Source: Bacillota bacterium
GTDB lineage: Bacteria > Bacillota > Clostridia > Oscillospirales > Acutalibacteraceae
Assembly: GCA_023410445.1 (NCBI GenBank)
Contig: JAEYPT010000008.1
Location: 186,001-250,000, forward strand
DNA length: 64,000 nucleotides
Direction: 5' to 3'
Part shown: piece by piece, positions 51,085 to 58,539 of the stretch
Position numbering within the stretch: the stretch's first letter is position 1
Layout: every line of letters begins with the position of its first letter
Position numbers and translations under genes: made by a program
Notes under the pieces: generated by a model
Database searches by the model: none
What the model saw: only the letters and a program-made list of their open reading frames with translations
What the model was told of the DNA's origin: nothing

Positions 51085-51522
51085 CTACATCAGATCCTTC
51101 AGGGCAGCGAGGGCAAGAAAATAGCTTGTCTTCCCGAAGCCTGAAATCTGACCGGCGCAAACCGGTGCGATGACGCTTTTGTGGCGGAAGTCCTCCCGGG
51201 CGTAAATATTGCTCATGTGCACTTCCACAAAAGGAATGCGCACGCTGGCGATCGCATCACGCAGCGCGTAGCTGTAATGAGTCAGGGCGCCCGCGTTGAT
51301 GATCACACCGTCGAACGCCTCCCGTGACGCGTGAATGCGGTCGATCAAGTCTCCCTCGTGATTGGACTGATACACCTCGCACTCATAGCCGAGCCGGCCC
51401 GCGTTTTCCACGATCTGCGTCTGGATGCTCTCTGCGGTTTCATCCCCATAAACGCCCTTCTCGCGGATCCCGACCATGTTCAGGTTCGGGCCTAGCAGAA
51501 CAAGTACTCTTTTTTTGCCCAT
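51085..51522 (-). CDS. aroQ: 3-dehydroquinate dehydratase, type II
   Basis: Shikimate pathway enzyme of 145 residues. The start MGKKRVLVLLGPNLNMVG follows AAAGGA. The catalytic Tyr lies in KGVYGDE (about 25), NxG appears in INAGALTHYSYALRDAI and the His in EVHMSN. The type II dodecameric fold needs no cofactor. It lies 15 bases after yqeG and about 100 before efp, a frequent Clostridial arrangement. Confidence 0.95.
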   Translation of the reverse strand: MGKKRVLVLLGPNLNMVGIREKGVYGDETAESIQTQIVENAGRLGYECEVYQSNHEGDLIDRIHASREAFDGVIINAGALTHYSYALRDAIASVRIPFVEVHMSNIYAREDFRHKSVIAPVCAGQISGFGKTSYFLALAALKDLM

Positions 51523-51537
51523 GGCAACCATCCTTTA

Positions 51538-52053
51538 TTATGACAGAAAATTTTTGCCCAATCCGGATTCTTGAATCTTCCTGCGGATCGGCCGCTCCAA
51601 GGCGCGCCGGATCACAAAGGAAAAGGACGTTTCCTCCTCCGTGGGAACCAATAAAATGGATTTAACCCGCGCAAGATTCGCGCCGAAGACATCCGTAAAA
51701 ATCTGATCGCCAACCGTTACGGCCTGACTGCGCTTGATGCCCAGCCGATGAATCGCCCGCAGATAGGCAATCGGGAACGGCTTAACGGACAGCGACAGAA
51801 ACGGCAGCCCGTATTTGGCCGCAAAAGGTGCTACACGCTTTTTGAAATTGTTTGACATGATAATGACCTGAATGCCCGCGGCACGGATTTTGCCCGCCCA
51901 TTCGACCGTTCCGGGGAACGGAACCTGAGAACCGTGCAAAGCCAGAGTATTGTCAACATCCAGCAGAAGCGCGCTCCCACCCATTCTGTAAATGAGTTCC
52001 GGAGTAATATCCGTCACCTTTTCAACAGCAACAGTCGGCAGGAACAATGCCAA
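51538..52053 (-). CDS. YqeG family HAD IIIA phosphatase
   Basis: Cytoplasmic HAD phosphatase of about 171 residues. A TTG at 52053 is preferred since GGGAGGTG lies 5 bases before it and the protein then begins ALFLPTVAVEKVTDITPE, as YqeG proteins do. HAD motif I is LLLDVDNTLALHG (nucleophile Asp), motif II IMSNN, and motif IV region VTVGDQIFTDVFGANLA. The family is linked to PGP phosphatase (GEP4/PgsP-like) and may act on phosphatidylglycerophosphate; that is family knowledge, not shown here. Confidence 0.85.
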   Translation of the reverse strand: MALFLPTVAVEKVTDITPELIYRMGGSALLLDVDNTLALHGSQVPFPGTVEWAGKIRAAGIQVIIMSNNFKKRVAPFAAKYGLPFLSLSVKPFPIAYLRAIHRLGIKRSQAVTVGDQIFTDVFGANLARVKSILLVPTEEETSFSFVIRRALERPIRRKIQESGLGKNFLS

Positions 52054-52091
52054 GCGAACACCTCCCATGATCAAAAAGTCATATCACGTTT

Positions 52092-52117
52092 AAAAAAGCG
52101 GGCATAAGCCCGCTTTT
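52092..52117. terminator. Terminator of rpsU
   Basis: AAAAAAGCGGGC pairs with GCCCGCTTTTTT around a 4-base loop, about 30 bases past the rpsU stop on the minus strand. Confidence 0.85.
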
Positions 52118-52147
52118 TCTCCATGCTATTGCATACGCAAAAATCAA

Positions 52148-52324
52148 TCACTTAAACTTACGCTTGCGCGCTGCTTCGGATTTCTTCTTACGTCTGACGG
52201 AAGGTTTTTCGTAAGCCTCCCTTTTGCGAACCTCAGCAATCACGCCCGACCTTGCACACTGTTTTTTAAAGCGCCTGAGGGCACTATCCAGAGATTCATT
52301 GTCTTTCACTCGAATTTCAGCCAT
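52148..52324 (-). CDS. rpsU: 30S ribosomal protein S21
   Basis: Small, very basic ribosomal protein of 58 residues, read directly from the sequence: it starts MAEIRVKDNESLDSALRRFK, has AYEKPSVRRKKKSEAA in the middle and ends in ARKRKFK. This is the usual length for Firmicutes. Ribosome site GGGAGGGA before ATG. It has its own consensus promoter and terminator, so it is monocistronic. Confidence 0.96.
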   Translation of the reverse strand: MAEIRVKDNESLDSALRRFKKQCARSGVIAEVRKREAYEKPSVRRKKKSEAARKRKFK

Positions 52325-52384
52325 TTATCTTCCCTCCCATCCGCCGAAAGGCAGGGGTTTAGTAGGGTCATATTACATAAAATA

Positions 52385-52413
52385 ATTATACAAGCGTTAA
52401 CTGCATCTGTCAA
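52385..52413 (-). promoter_or_regulatory. Promoter of rpsU
   Basis: Minus-strand TTGACA (52413-52408) and TATAAT (52390-52385), 17-bp spacer: a full consensus sigma-A promoter. Confidence 0.85.
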
Positions 52414-52508
52414 GATAAAAAATACGAAAGGTTATTCGAACGAATATTTCTATTTTACCCCGTTTTTTCAGTTTCTTGTTGGAAAATTGTAAGAAAGCCC
52501 CGAAGCCC

Positions 52509-52537
52509 TTGACAGGAGACGCAAAAAATGGTAGAAT
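52509..52537 (+). promoter_or_regulatory. Promoter of tRNA-Trp
   Basis: Plus-strand TTGACA (52509-52514) and TAGAAT (52532-52537), 17-bp spacer, about 25 bases before the tRNA. Confidence 0.8.
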
Positions 52538-52561
52538 TCATTTTGCGCTTAAAAAACACAT

Positions 52562-52637
52562 AGGGGTATAGCTCAGCTGGTAGAGCAGTGGTCTCCAAAA
52601 CCACGTGCCGAGGGTTCAAGTCCTTCTGCCCCTGCCA
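52562..52637 (+). tRNA. tRNA-Trp (anticodon CCA)
   Basis: 76 bases fold as a cloverleaf. The acceptor stem AGGGGTA pairs with TGCCCCT, the D-arm is AGCTCAGCTGGTAGAGC, the anticodon stem GTGGT/ACCAC holds loop CTCCAAA with anticodon CCA, and the T-arm contains GGTTCAAGTCC. The CCA end is encoded. It has its own promoter and terminator. Confidence 0.96.
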
Positions 52638-52645
52638 AATACAGG

Positions 52646-52684
52646 CCGCATGAACATTGATTTTCAGTGTTTATGCGGTTTTTT
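52646..52684 (+). terminator. Terminator of tRNA-Trp
   Basis: A 15-bp stem, CCGCATGAACATTGA with TCAGTGTTTATGCGG (two G-T pairs), followed by T6. Confidence 0.85.
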
Positions 52685-52837
52685 ATGCCTTCTCAGCCGA
52701 TTATGATTCCAAATTCTCATTGTTTATGCTTCTATGCACATGAATGAATTACCGATATGACACAGGAAAACTATAATTTACGAAACCTTCTCCGCCATAT
52801 TGATCACAGCTAAAGACGATCTAATTAAGGAAATTTT

Positions 52838-53062
52838 ATCAAGAGAATATTCAATAGTATTATTCCGGTAATCACTTTGCTGATTCTTTTTATTGTCCTT
52901 GAAATATATAAAAATCAAACTGTTTTGAGTTTTATCTTCGATAACAGTAATAAAAGTTTCTTTTCGCGTTTCAAGAACGCATCTTCACAAATTTTTCACA
53001 GTTTCTTCCCGAATTTTTTAACTGATCTTAATGATTTATATACATCGGCGGTGTATATTTAG
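52838..53062 (+). CDS. Possible small membrane protein without a canonical start codon
   Basis: Open frame of about 74 codons in the AT-rich gap after tRNA-Trp. An AAGGA site stands 6 bases before an ATC codon at 52838, and the frame then reads IKRIFNSIIPVITLLILFIV, a basic start plus a membrane helix, followed by a Phe/Ser/Asn-rich tail. The first ordinary start is a TTG at 52877, inside the helix and without a ribosome site. It could be a gene starting at ATC, a gene whose ATG was mutated, or chance. No family recognised. Confidence 0.2.
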   Translation: MKRIFNSIIPVITLLILFIVLEIYKNQTVLSFIFDNSNKSFFSRFKNASSQIFHSFFPNFLTDLNDLYTSAVYI

Positions 53063-53175
53063 TACATCAAATAAAAACACTGCAGCAAATCCGGCGGAAC
53101 TGACGGAATACCGACCCGCCGGATAGCAGACAAATTACAAGCGCCTCGTGTGAGGATTTTATATATCTTTTTCAT
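53059..53175 (-). CDS. Possible 38-residue basic peptide
   Basis: Short frame starting MKKIYKILTRGACNLSAIRR with GGGGGAG 5 bases before its ATG; a terminator-like hairpin lies upstream. It ends ...VPPDLLQCFYLMY. It contains two cysteines and no clear membrane helix. The coding strand includes a strong hairpin (ATCCGGCGG with CCGCCGGAT, 53090-53125), so the region could instead be a structured RNA. No homologue recognised; an AgrD-like role was considered and dropped. Confidence 0.25.
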   Translation of the reverse strand: MKKIYKILTRGACNLSAIRRVGIPSVPPDLLQCFYLMY

Positions 53176-53187
53176 AATCACTCCCCC

Positions 53188-53216
53188 AAAAAGCCGTCCT
53201 TGATTGGGCGGCTTCT
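53188..53216. terminator. Hairpin with T-rich flanks
   Basis: AAGCCGTCC and GGGCGGCTT pair around a short loop with T-rich sequence on both sides. It lies between the small-ORF region and the flavodoxin gene. The remaining parts of the 52685-53308 gap show only AT-rich sequence to me. Confidence 0.55.
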
Positions 53217-53308
53217 TTTATTTTCATTGGATAATTTGCTTTACATTGTTTCGGTTTAATGGCAGAATAATATAGATTGATTTTTTGAAATTCAAGGGAG
53301 GGAAATTT

Positions 53309-54073
53309 ATGAAAGCGCTTATCCTGTATTTCAGCGGAACGGGAAATACGGCAGCTGTTTCCCGACTTATTCAGATTTCATTGGAAAAGAACGGAATACA
53401 AACGCAGATGCAGTCCATCGAGGAGCCACTTGAATCCGCAGACTGCGATTTTCTAGTGCTCGGCTGTCCGAAGTATTATGAATATCCCGCTCTTTACTTT
53501 GTAGATTATCTGAAAAACAACCTGCCTGCTCAGGCTAAAACAGTACCTGCACTTTTATTCTGCACCATGAGCGGCACGCTTGAGACGGATTTTTCAGGGA
53601 TGGAAAAAATTCTGAGTAGAAAGAATTATAAGGTTACCGTAGAAAAAAGTTTTCCCTACGCCAACAACTACATGATCCTGCGAATGTTTCCTTCCACGGA
53701 ACCGGAATCTCTGAGGAATAATGTCAATGCGATTACACAAAGCATTGATCCGTTGATTGAGAAATTCCTACACGGTATCGAACAAAAGGAAACCGTAAAG
53801 CCTTGGCTGTCGGCCCTGGAGCGCTTAACCGCCGTTGCCTTTACCAAGCTGATGCCTCGTTTCCAGATGAAATATTCCGCCACGGATGATTGTATTTCCT
53901 GCAATCTCTGCGCGAACAACTGCCCGGTCCACAACATCACTATGAAAAACGGGAAACTGGATTTCGGCAAAGATTGTATTTTCTGCATGCGCTGTATTAA
54001 CTGCTGTCCCAAGAACGCAATTCTTTATAACGGCCAAAAATGTCCGCAATACACCTGTAAAGATAAATTCTAG
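53309..54073 (+). CDS. Flavodoxin-ferredoxin fusion (EFR1-type iron-sulfur flavoprotein)
   Basis: Cytoplasmic redox protein of 254 residues. The start MKALILYFSGTGNTAAV follows GGGAGGG. The flavodoxin-like FMN domain covers about 1-155, with the phosphate-binding loop SGTGNTA at 9-15. The C-terminal third has two 4Fe-4S clusters of the bacterial ferredoxin type: CISCNLCANNCP (about 197-208) and CIFCMRCINCCP (about 224-235). Such EFR1 proteins are common in anaerobic Clostridia, with unproven partners. It is monocistronic, with a hairpin downstream. Confidence 0.9.
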   Translation: MKALILYFSGTGNTAAVSRLIQISLEKNGIQTQMQSIEEPLESADCDFLVLGCPKYYEYPALYFVDYLKNNLPAQAKTVPALLFCTMSGTLETDFSGMEKILSRKNYKVTVEKSFPYANNYMILRMFPSTEPESLRNNVNAITQSIDPLIEKFLHGIEQKETVKPWLSALERLTAVAFTKLMPRFQMKYSATDDCISCNLCANNCPVHNITMKNGKLDFGKDCIFCMRCINCCPKNAILYNGQKCPQYTCKDKF

Positions 54074-54180
54074 CGCTTGAATCCGGATTTCCGGCTTTGT
54101 TAATAAGCACCACGAAAGCTTTCGATCGAAATGGATATTGCAATCGCTCCCATTCAAAAGGAATCGGCTTATGGCAGCAA

Positions 54181-54212
54181 AAAATGACCGGATTTTATAA
54201 CCCGGCCATTTT
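54181..54212 (+). terminator. Likely terminator of the flavodoxin-ferredoxin gene
   Basis: AAATGACCGG pairs with CCCGGCCATTTT with one bulge around an AT-rich loop, then TTCGCTTT. About 110 bases past the stop codon. Confidence 0.5.
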
Positions 54213-54312
54213 CGCTTTCAGTAAAGAATTGGAACGTCCAGACAACACGGAGACTAAACAAAACTCAAAGGGATAAAATAGACGTGGAAACAAGTGAAAG
54301 GAGCCTTATCGT

Positions 54313-54420
54313 ATGAAATTCATCATTGCCATGCTGGCCGGAATCATTCTCGGCAGCATCGCCATTTTTCTGAAACCGGACCGTGAAAAAAAATGTCCCT
54401 TCTGGAAACGCCGAAAGTAA
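54313..54420 (+). CDS. 35-residue small membrane protein
   Basis: Short gene with AAAGGAG 9 bases before ATG. The product begins MKFIIAMLAGIILGSIAIFL, a single membrane helix, and continues with a basic tail (KPDREKKCPFWKRRK). The positive-inside rule puts the tail in the cytoplasm. No family recognised; single-helix proteins of this size often modulate transporters or act as stress peptides, but nothing here proves that. It converges with the membrane-protein gene at 54508-54768. Confidence 0.5.
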   Translation: MKFIIAMLAGIILGSIAIFLKPDREKKCPFWKRRK

Positions 54421-54507
54421 CGTCATTCCGCCCGCCGAAGCGAGCGACCGGCGGAGCAATTCTCCGCCAAGCCGCCTGCGGGGCCATGAATGCACGGCAT
54501 TACCGAC

Positions 54508-54768
54508 CTAAGCGGCCTGTTCGGGCTGCTTCCATTCTGGCGGATCTCGCCTGTCTTTTTCAGCCGGTCGGATTTTTCTCCGCCTGCGGGGCATTTCTTC
54601 CTCTTTTTGCACCGATTTCCATAGAAAACGAATCAGGAAAACGCATGCCGCGGATACGGCAAGGGACAGAACCGGCTGATCCGGCACTGCTCCAACGACT
54701 GCCAAAAACACGGCGGAGAGCGTTACAATCAAGAAAAGTTTTATAAAATAAGCAAACTTCAAATACAT
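54508..54768 (-). CDS. Small membrane protein divergent from the XRE-S24 repressor
   Basis: Protein of 86 residues. The start MYLKFAYFIKLFL has AAAGGA 9 bases upstream. Two hydrophobic helices (about 5-27 and 33-50) are followed by a highly charged cytoplasmic tail (KEEEMPRRRRKIRPAEKDRR). No family recognised. Its promoter (TTGAAC, 17 bp, TATGAT; 54832-54804) contains one copy of the TTATAAGGTGCA element in its spacer, like the promoter of the divergent repressor gene, so it is probably repressed by that protein and released by its self-cleavage. Confidence 0.6.
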   Translation of the reverse strand: MYLKFAYFIKLFLIVTLSAVFLAVVGAVPDQPVLSLAVSAACVFLIRFLWKSVQKEEEMPRRRRKIRPAEKDRRDPPEWKQPEQAA

Positions 54769-54803
54769 AATTATCATTCCTTTACTTCTTGGACTATACG
54801 CAA

Positions 54804-54908
54804 ATCATACTCCTTATAAGGTGCATGTTCAAGTTTCATTATGCACGAACTAAGGTGCATAATTTTAGGCAAAACGACACTTTATAAGGTGCAGTTTCGT
54901 GGTATAAT
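54804..54908. promoter_or_regulatory. Divergent control region with repeated operators of the XRE-S24 repressor
   Basis: Two exact copies of TTATAAGGTGCA (54814-54825, 54882-54893) lie in the spacers of the two divergent promoters. Between them a perfect inverted repeat ATTATGCAC-N8-GTGCATAAT (54838-54846, 54855-54863) has the same GGTGCA core. The rightward -10 is TATAAT (54903-54908); the leftward promoter is TTGAAC-17-TATGAT. Confidence 0.7.
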
Positions 54909-54941
54909 AGAAATGATAATTCAGTTGAACGGGAGAAACCT

Positions 54942-55559
54942 ATGCCAATGGATTACAGCAAGCTGTTCGCGCTGATGAAAAGCGAAGGGCTTTCGACCTA
55001 CCGAATCCGAAAGGATAATCTTCTTTCGCAGAGTACGCTGCAGAAGCTGCGCGAGGGAAGAAGCGTTACGACGGACGCAATTGCGACCCTGTGCGGCATT
55101 CTTCATTGTCAGCCGGGGGATCTTATGGAATATGAACGTCCGCAGGCCCGGCTGAGCGAAATGCCCCGGCGGGAAGCCGGGAAGCTTTTACAGGTTCCTC
55201 TGCTCGGCAATATCGCGGCGGGGGTTCCCATCACGGCCGTGGAGAATCTGGATGATTTTGTCGGCTATCTTCCAAAGAGTGAGCGGCAGAGCGGGGACCT
55301 GTTTGCACTGCGGGTCAGGGGAACTTCGATGATCAATGCGGGCATCTGCGACGGGGATATTGTTATCGTGGAGCAGACCCCCTACGCGGAAAACGGACAG
55401 ATTGTCGCCGCCATGGTGGAAGAGGAAGCAACCGTCAAACGCTTTTATAAGGAAAAGGGACATTACCGCCTGCAGCCTGAAAATCCGGCGATGAAACCGA
55501 TTATTGTGCCGCAGGTTGAAATTCTGGGGCGTGTCGTCTCCAGCATGCGGTATTACTGA
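54942..55559 (+). CDS. LexA-like self-cleaving repressor with Cro/C1-type DNA-binding domain
   Basis: Transcriptional repressor of 205 residues. Residues 1-65 form a Cro/C1-like helix-turn-helix (LSTYRIRKDNLLSQSTLQKL, then TTDAIATLCGILHCQPGDLM). Residues about 80-205 are an S24 peptidase domain: cleavage site Ala93-Gly94 in NIAAGVP, nucleophile Ser129 in RGTSMINAGI, general base Lys166 in EATVKRF. RecA-stimulated self-cleavage is therefore expected. True LexA has a different winged-helix N-terminus, so this is a phage-repressor-like or SOS-like regulator. The ribosome site is GGGAGAA. It faces repeated operators. Confidence 0.88.
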   Translation: MPMDYSKLFALMKSEGLSTYRIRKDNLLSQSTLQKLREGRSVTTDAIATLCGILHCQPGDLMEYERPQARLSEMPRREAGKLLQVPLLGNIAAGVPITAVENLDDFVGYLPKSERQSGDLFALRVRGTSMINAGICDGDIVIVEQTPYAENGQIVAAMVEEEATVKRFYKEKGHYRLQPENPAMKPIIVPQVEILGRVVSSMRYY

Positions 55560-55575
55560 AAGGCCCCGCACACGC

Positions 55576-55616
55576 AAGGAAGCCCACGGAACTAATGAAT
55601 TCCGTGGGCTTCCTTT
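55576..55616. terminator. Bidirectional terminator
   Basis: AAGGAAGCCCACGGAA pairs exactly with TTCCGTGGGCTTCCTT around an 8-base loop, between the converging repressor and lysozyme genes. Confidence 0.85.
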
Positions 55617-55631
55617 AAACTGTTGTAAAAA

Positions 55632-56831
55632 TTACTGTACGGTCACAACGCAGCGGCGCACGGGCTTCTGCCCGGGCAGTACAGAATAGAGAGACGTGCT
55701 CCCCTTCCCCACCGCGGCGATTTTGACATAGTAGCTTCCGCCTGCCTGAACGGAGGATACAATCCGGACGGCTCCCGCATTTCCGCTCTGGAACGACGGG
55801 GTCCCGGAAATTCCGTTCGGCGTAAATTTGAAGGAATAAGTCTTGCCCTTGGTCAGCGTCAGCGCGGCCGGGCTGTCGGAGAGAATGGAAATATCCATCG
55901 GCGCGGGAGCCGGGTTCGGATAATCACGGTAAGAATTATCCTGATCAACCGCTCCGGCAATGCCGGCAACGGCTCCCGACTGAGAATACTGCCAGAGTGT
56001 GTATCCGCCCTTATAAGCCGGTTTCGCCGCATCCGGATTGGCTACCCACTTGGAATAGGCATTCAGTGCCGAACCGGTCAACCGGTTGCTCAGAATATCA
56101 TCCGTGCTGTAAACGCCAGCCTGATAGCCAGCGTTTTGAATGGCGCCGCAAAAAGCGGCGGCGATCGCCGACAGCTGATCGTTCGTCAGAGAGGCCTGAC
56201 CCGTTTTGTTGTTCGGATCTGGTTCCACATCCAGGAACACCGGATAATCAAGATGGCGGCCGTTTAAGATGCTCAGGCAAAGATTGGCTTCTTTGACCGC
56301 GTCGTCCGTGTTAAGGGCATAGCTCACATGGTAAACACCGACCTTAATTCCCGCCGCAACGGCTCCGTCATAGTTGGTTGCAAACATGGAATCCGTCTGG
56401 TTTTCGGGGTCCTCGTCGCCATACCCGTCGCGCAAAATGGCAAAGCCGATTCCGCTGGCCTTGACGTCGCTCCAGGAGATCGAACCCTGATAGCTGGAAA
56501 CGTCGATGCCTTTTAAGGCAACCCGCACGGTGCAGCTTGCGTTGCGGCCGTCGCCTGTCGTCGCCGTTACCTTGGCCGTGCCTGGCGCGACCGCGTGGAG
56601 CGTACCGCGGCTGACCGTGACCACAGACGGTGTATCCGAAGTCCAGAGCATACCGCCCGTTACGTCCGCCCCGCTCAGAGAAGCATTCAGCTGAGCATTG
56701 TCGGAAACCTGGAGGGTCAGCTCCGTGTTACTGAGCGAGGGCACAGGAGCCGCGGATGCGGCAGAAGCCGGAAGAACAGCCGAGAACGCCATTGCCAATA
56801 CGGCAACCCAAGCTAAAACTGTTTTTCTCAT
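55632..56831 (-). CDS. Secreted GH25 lysozyme with bacterial Ig-like domain
   Basis: Exported muramidase of 399 residues. A signal peptide starts at MRKTVLAWVAVLAMAFSAVLP (cleavage after ASA, about 25). A Big2-type Ig-like domain follows (about 30-108, LSNTELTLQVSDNAQLNASL ... GTAKVTATTGDG). The GH25 catalytic domain (about 110-300) has GIDVSSYQGSISW and the DxE pair in YPVFLDVEPDP, then GVYST and LWQYS. The C-terminal about 85 residues (MDISILSDSPAALTL onward) look like a second beta-sandwich. It probably remodels or cuts peptidoglycan outside the cell. The start ATG has only a weak AAGG site. Confidence 0.9.
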   Translation of the reverse strand: MRKTVLAWVAVLAMAFSAVLPASAASAAPVPSLSNTELTLQVSDNAQLNASLSGADVTGGMLWTSDTPSVVTVSRGTLHAVAPGTAKVTATTGDGRNASCTVRVALKGIDVSSYQGSISWSDVKASGIGFAILRDGYGDEDPENQTDSMFATNYDGAVAAGIKVGVYHVSYALNTDDAVKEANLCLSILNGRHLDYPVFLDVEPDPNNKTGQASLTNDQLSAIAAAFCGAIQNAGYQAGVYSTDDILSNRLTGSALNAYSKWVANPDAAKPAYKGGYTLWQYSQSGAVAGIAGAVDQDNSYRDYPNPAPAPMDISILSDSPAALTLTKGKTYSFKFTPNGISGTPSFQSGNAGAVRIVSSVQAGGSYYVKIAAVGKGSTSLYSVLPGQKPVRRCVVTVQ

Positions 56832-56921
56832 GATACTGATCGCCTTCACATTCAATTTTTTCTTTCTCATTCTATCGCAGTTGGCAAATTTAGTCAATGC
56901 GGTTTGAGTGCCAAAAATTTT

Positions 56922-57431
56922 TCATTCATACAAGGAACTTTCGTCGTTTAAATCCGGAAAATACGCCTTTGTTCCCACTACGAGCGGCCACCGACCCGTT
57001 TCCTCCATTGTGGTGCAGTTGATGTTTCCAAGATGACACATAAAATGCCGAATCTGTCCCAGAATCAGGGTAAATCTCGTATACGGGCAGTTTTCCGGCT
57101 TTTCTGGCAGCATTTCGTCACTCAGTCCGTCAAGATAGGAATTGATTTTTTTCTGAACCGTTTGAAAGTAGTCCATCAATTCCGCACGTGAAAGTACCTT
57201 TTGACTGGGAACATCCAGAGAATTCAGGTCTTTTTCATGGAACGGCGGTTCCGTGTATACTTCCGGGTTGATGTACCACTGATCGCAGGAATGCAGCGTG
57301 TGATACAGGTGTTTCCAGATGGGCATTCCAAAAAGAATCAACTCCGGATTGCAGGTTCGCAGCGTAACCTCTATATTGAAAAACATGATTTTAGTCTGAC
57401 TGCGGATTTCTTCCACAAAAACACGGCTCAT
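56922..57431 (-). CDS. DinB-like four-helix protein
   Basis: Cytoplasmic protein of 169 residues. The start MSRVFVEEIRSQ is fixed by AGGAGGT 6 bases upstream; longer frames have none. The pattern of four helices with His at LYHTLHSCDQWY (about 40-52) and QIRHFMCHLGNINC (about 127-140) matches the three-His metal site of the DinB/YfiT superfamily. Such proteins are often thiol-transferase-like or of unknown role. It follows the YgjP-like gene by 25 bases on the same strand. Confidence 0.75.
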   Translation of the reverse strand: MSRVFVEEIRSQTKIMFFNIEVTLRTCNPELILFGMPIWKHLYHTLHSCDQWYINPEVYTEPPFHEKDLNSLDVPSQKVLSRAELMDYFQTVQKKINSYLDGLSDEMLPEKPENCPYTRFTLILGQIRHFMCHLGNINCTTMEETGRWPLVVGTKAYFPDLNDESSLYE

Positions 57432-57456
57432 TCTATGTACCTCCTGTTCCATCCGG

Positions 57457-57990
57457 CTATAGTCCAAGATCCCGCTGAGCCTGCTTCAACAAAACAATAC
57501 GCTGTTTGTAATCCGGCAAATACCGCTCGATTTCCCGGTAGAACCCGGCGCCGTGGTTTTTCACGCGGATATGGGCAAGCTCATGAACCACAACGTAATC
57601 GAGGGCGGGCTGCGGTACGAGCATCAGCAGGAATGAAAAATTCAGGCTGTTTTTTCCGCTGCAGGAACCCCAACGCGTTCGGGCCGAGGTAATTTTTACG
57701 CCCGAGGGCCGGACGCCCATGATGTCCGCGTAATAAGCCACCCGTTGCGGGAGCAGTTCGGCTGCCTGCCGTTTCATCGCGGCAATCCGCTCCGGGGTCA
57801 GCATCAGATTTTGGGTTTTTTCGCGCTGTTCGCGCCGGAAGGCAAGCTGTTTTTCGATCCAGCCGGCATGCTTCTGCACAAACTCTTCGATTTCCTGCTG
57901 CGGCATGGAGATCGGCGCTTTCACGATGACCTCCAGTTCCTCCGTGACGGACAGGGAAAGTGTTCGGCGCCTTGATTTCAGAATCTTCAC
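57457..57990 (-). CDS. YgjP-type zinc metallopeptidase (DUF45/M48-like)
   Basis: Protein of 177 residues with the SprT/YgjP fold. Start GTG at 57990 with GGGGAAG close upstream, giving VKILKSRRRTLSLSV at the N-terminus as in YgjP. The RxxRWGSC block appears as ARTRWGSCSGKNSLNFSFLLML (about 107-128), and the zinc-binding motif is VVHELAHIRVKNHGAGFY (about 137-154). The role is not established; YgjP relatives are often next to restriction genes, but none is seen here. It overlaps the DUF3788 gene by 4 bases. Confidence 0.88.
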   Translation of the reverse strand: MKILKSRRRTLSLSVTEELEVIVKAPISMPQQEIEEFVQKHAGWIEKQLAFRREQREKTQNLMLTPERIAAMKRQAAELLPQRVAYYADIMGVRPSGVKITSARTRWGSCSGKNSLNFSFLLMLVPQPALDYVVVHELAHIRVKNHGAGFYREIERYLPDYKQRIVLLKQAQRDLGL

Positions 57991-58433
57991 ATCTTCCCCA
58001 CTTTCTTCGCCTGCGGCCTCCGGCAATGGATCAGAGCCAGAACATCCGAAAGCTCTTCCTCGGAATCTACCGGGTAATGTACCCATCCGCCTTCCCCGCA
58101 GGGGTAACGTTCCTCCCAAAGCTTTTGGGTCTTCGGCAGCAAAGATGCAAGTTGGGCGTTCAGACGGGGCAGAGCGGCTTTTCCGAGGGAAACGGTCACA
58201 GTGAACGACCCTCGCTCAAAAAAGGCATAGCAGAGCATTTGGGCTTTATGGGAGTACTTATAGCCCCACCCATAGGAGTTGCCAAACGGGAATTCCAGAG
58301 ATCGGCTCAGATCGTAATCCGCCCGAAGGAAAGCTTCCAGGCGGTTCAGCCGTGCCTGCGCATCCGTTCCAAGCAATTCTGCAACGGTTTCGGGCTCGGG
58401 TTTTGCCGCCTGATCCAATAATCTTTCCCCCAT
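57987..58433 (-). CDS. DUF3788 family protein
   Basis: Cytoplasmic protein of 148 residues. The family pattern is GNSYGWGYKYSHKAQMLCYAFFERGSFTVTVSLG (about 51-84), followed by WEERYPCGEGGWVHYPV and SEEELSDVLALIHCRRP. The function of DUF3788 is unknown. AAAGGAGATG lies 7 bases before the ATG. The end overlaps the next gene (YgjP-like), and the three genes form a small operon with the DinB-like one. Confidence 0.8.
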   Translation of the reverse strand: MGERLLDQAAKPEPETVAELLGTDAQARLNRLEAFLRADYDLSRSLEFPFGNSYGWGYKYSHKAQMLCYAFFERGSFTVTVSLGKAALPRLNAQLASLLPKTQKLWEERYPCGEGGWVHYPVDSEEELSDVLALIHCRRPQAKKVGKM

Positions 58434-58497
58434 TTGAATTCATCTCCTTTATTGCTGTTGGAAGAAATGGGAAAACATGGAATGCTAAAAATAGATA

Positions 58498-58530
58498 AAA
58501 AATCAGCGCAGGAAACCCTGCGCCAATTTC
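58498..58530 (-). terminator. Terminator of the rpsB-tsf operon
   Basis: GGCGCAGG and CCTGCGCT pair around TTT on the minus strand, followed by GATTTTTTATC, directly after the tsf stop. Confidence 0.75.
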
Positions 58531-58539
58531 AATCGTATC

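Noticed and set aside
53059..53175. AgrD-like cyclic peptide precursor
   Set aside because: The Cys followed later by VPPDLL recalls AgrD tails, but there is no amphipathic helix, no PEVPEEL-type motif at the right distance and no agrB nearby.
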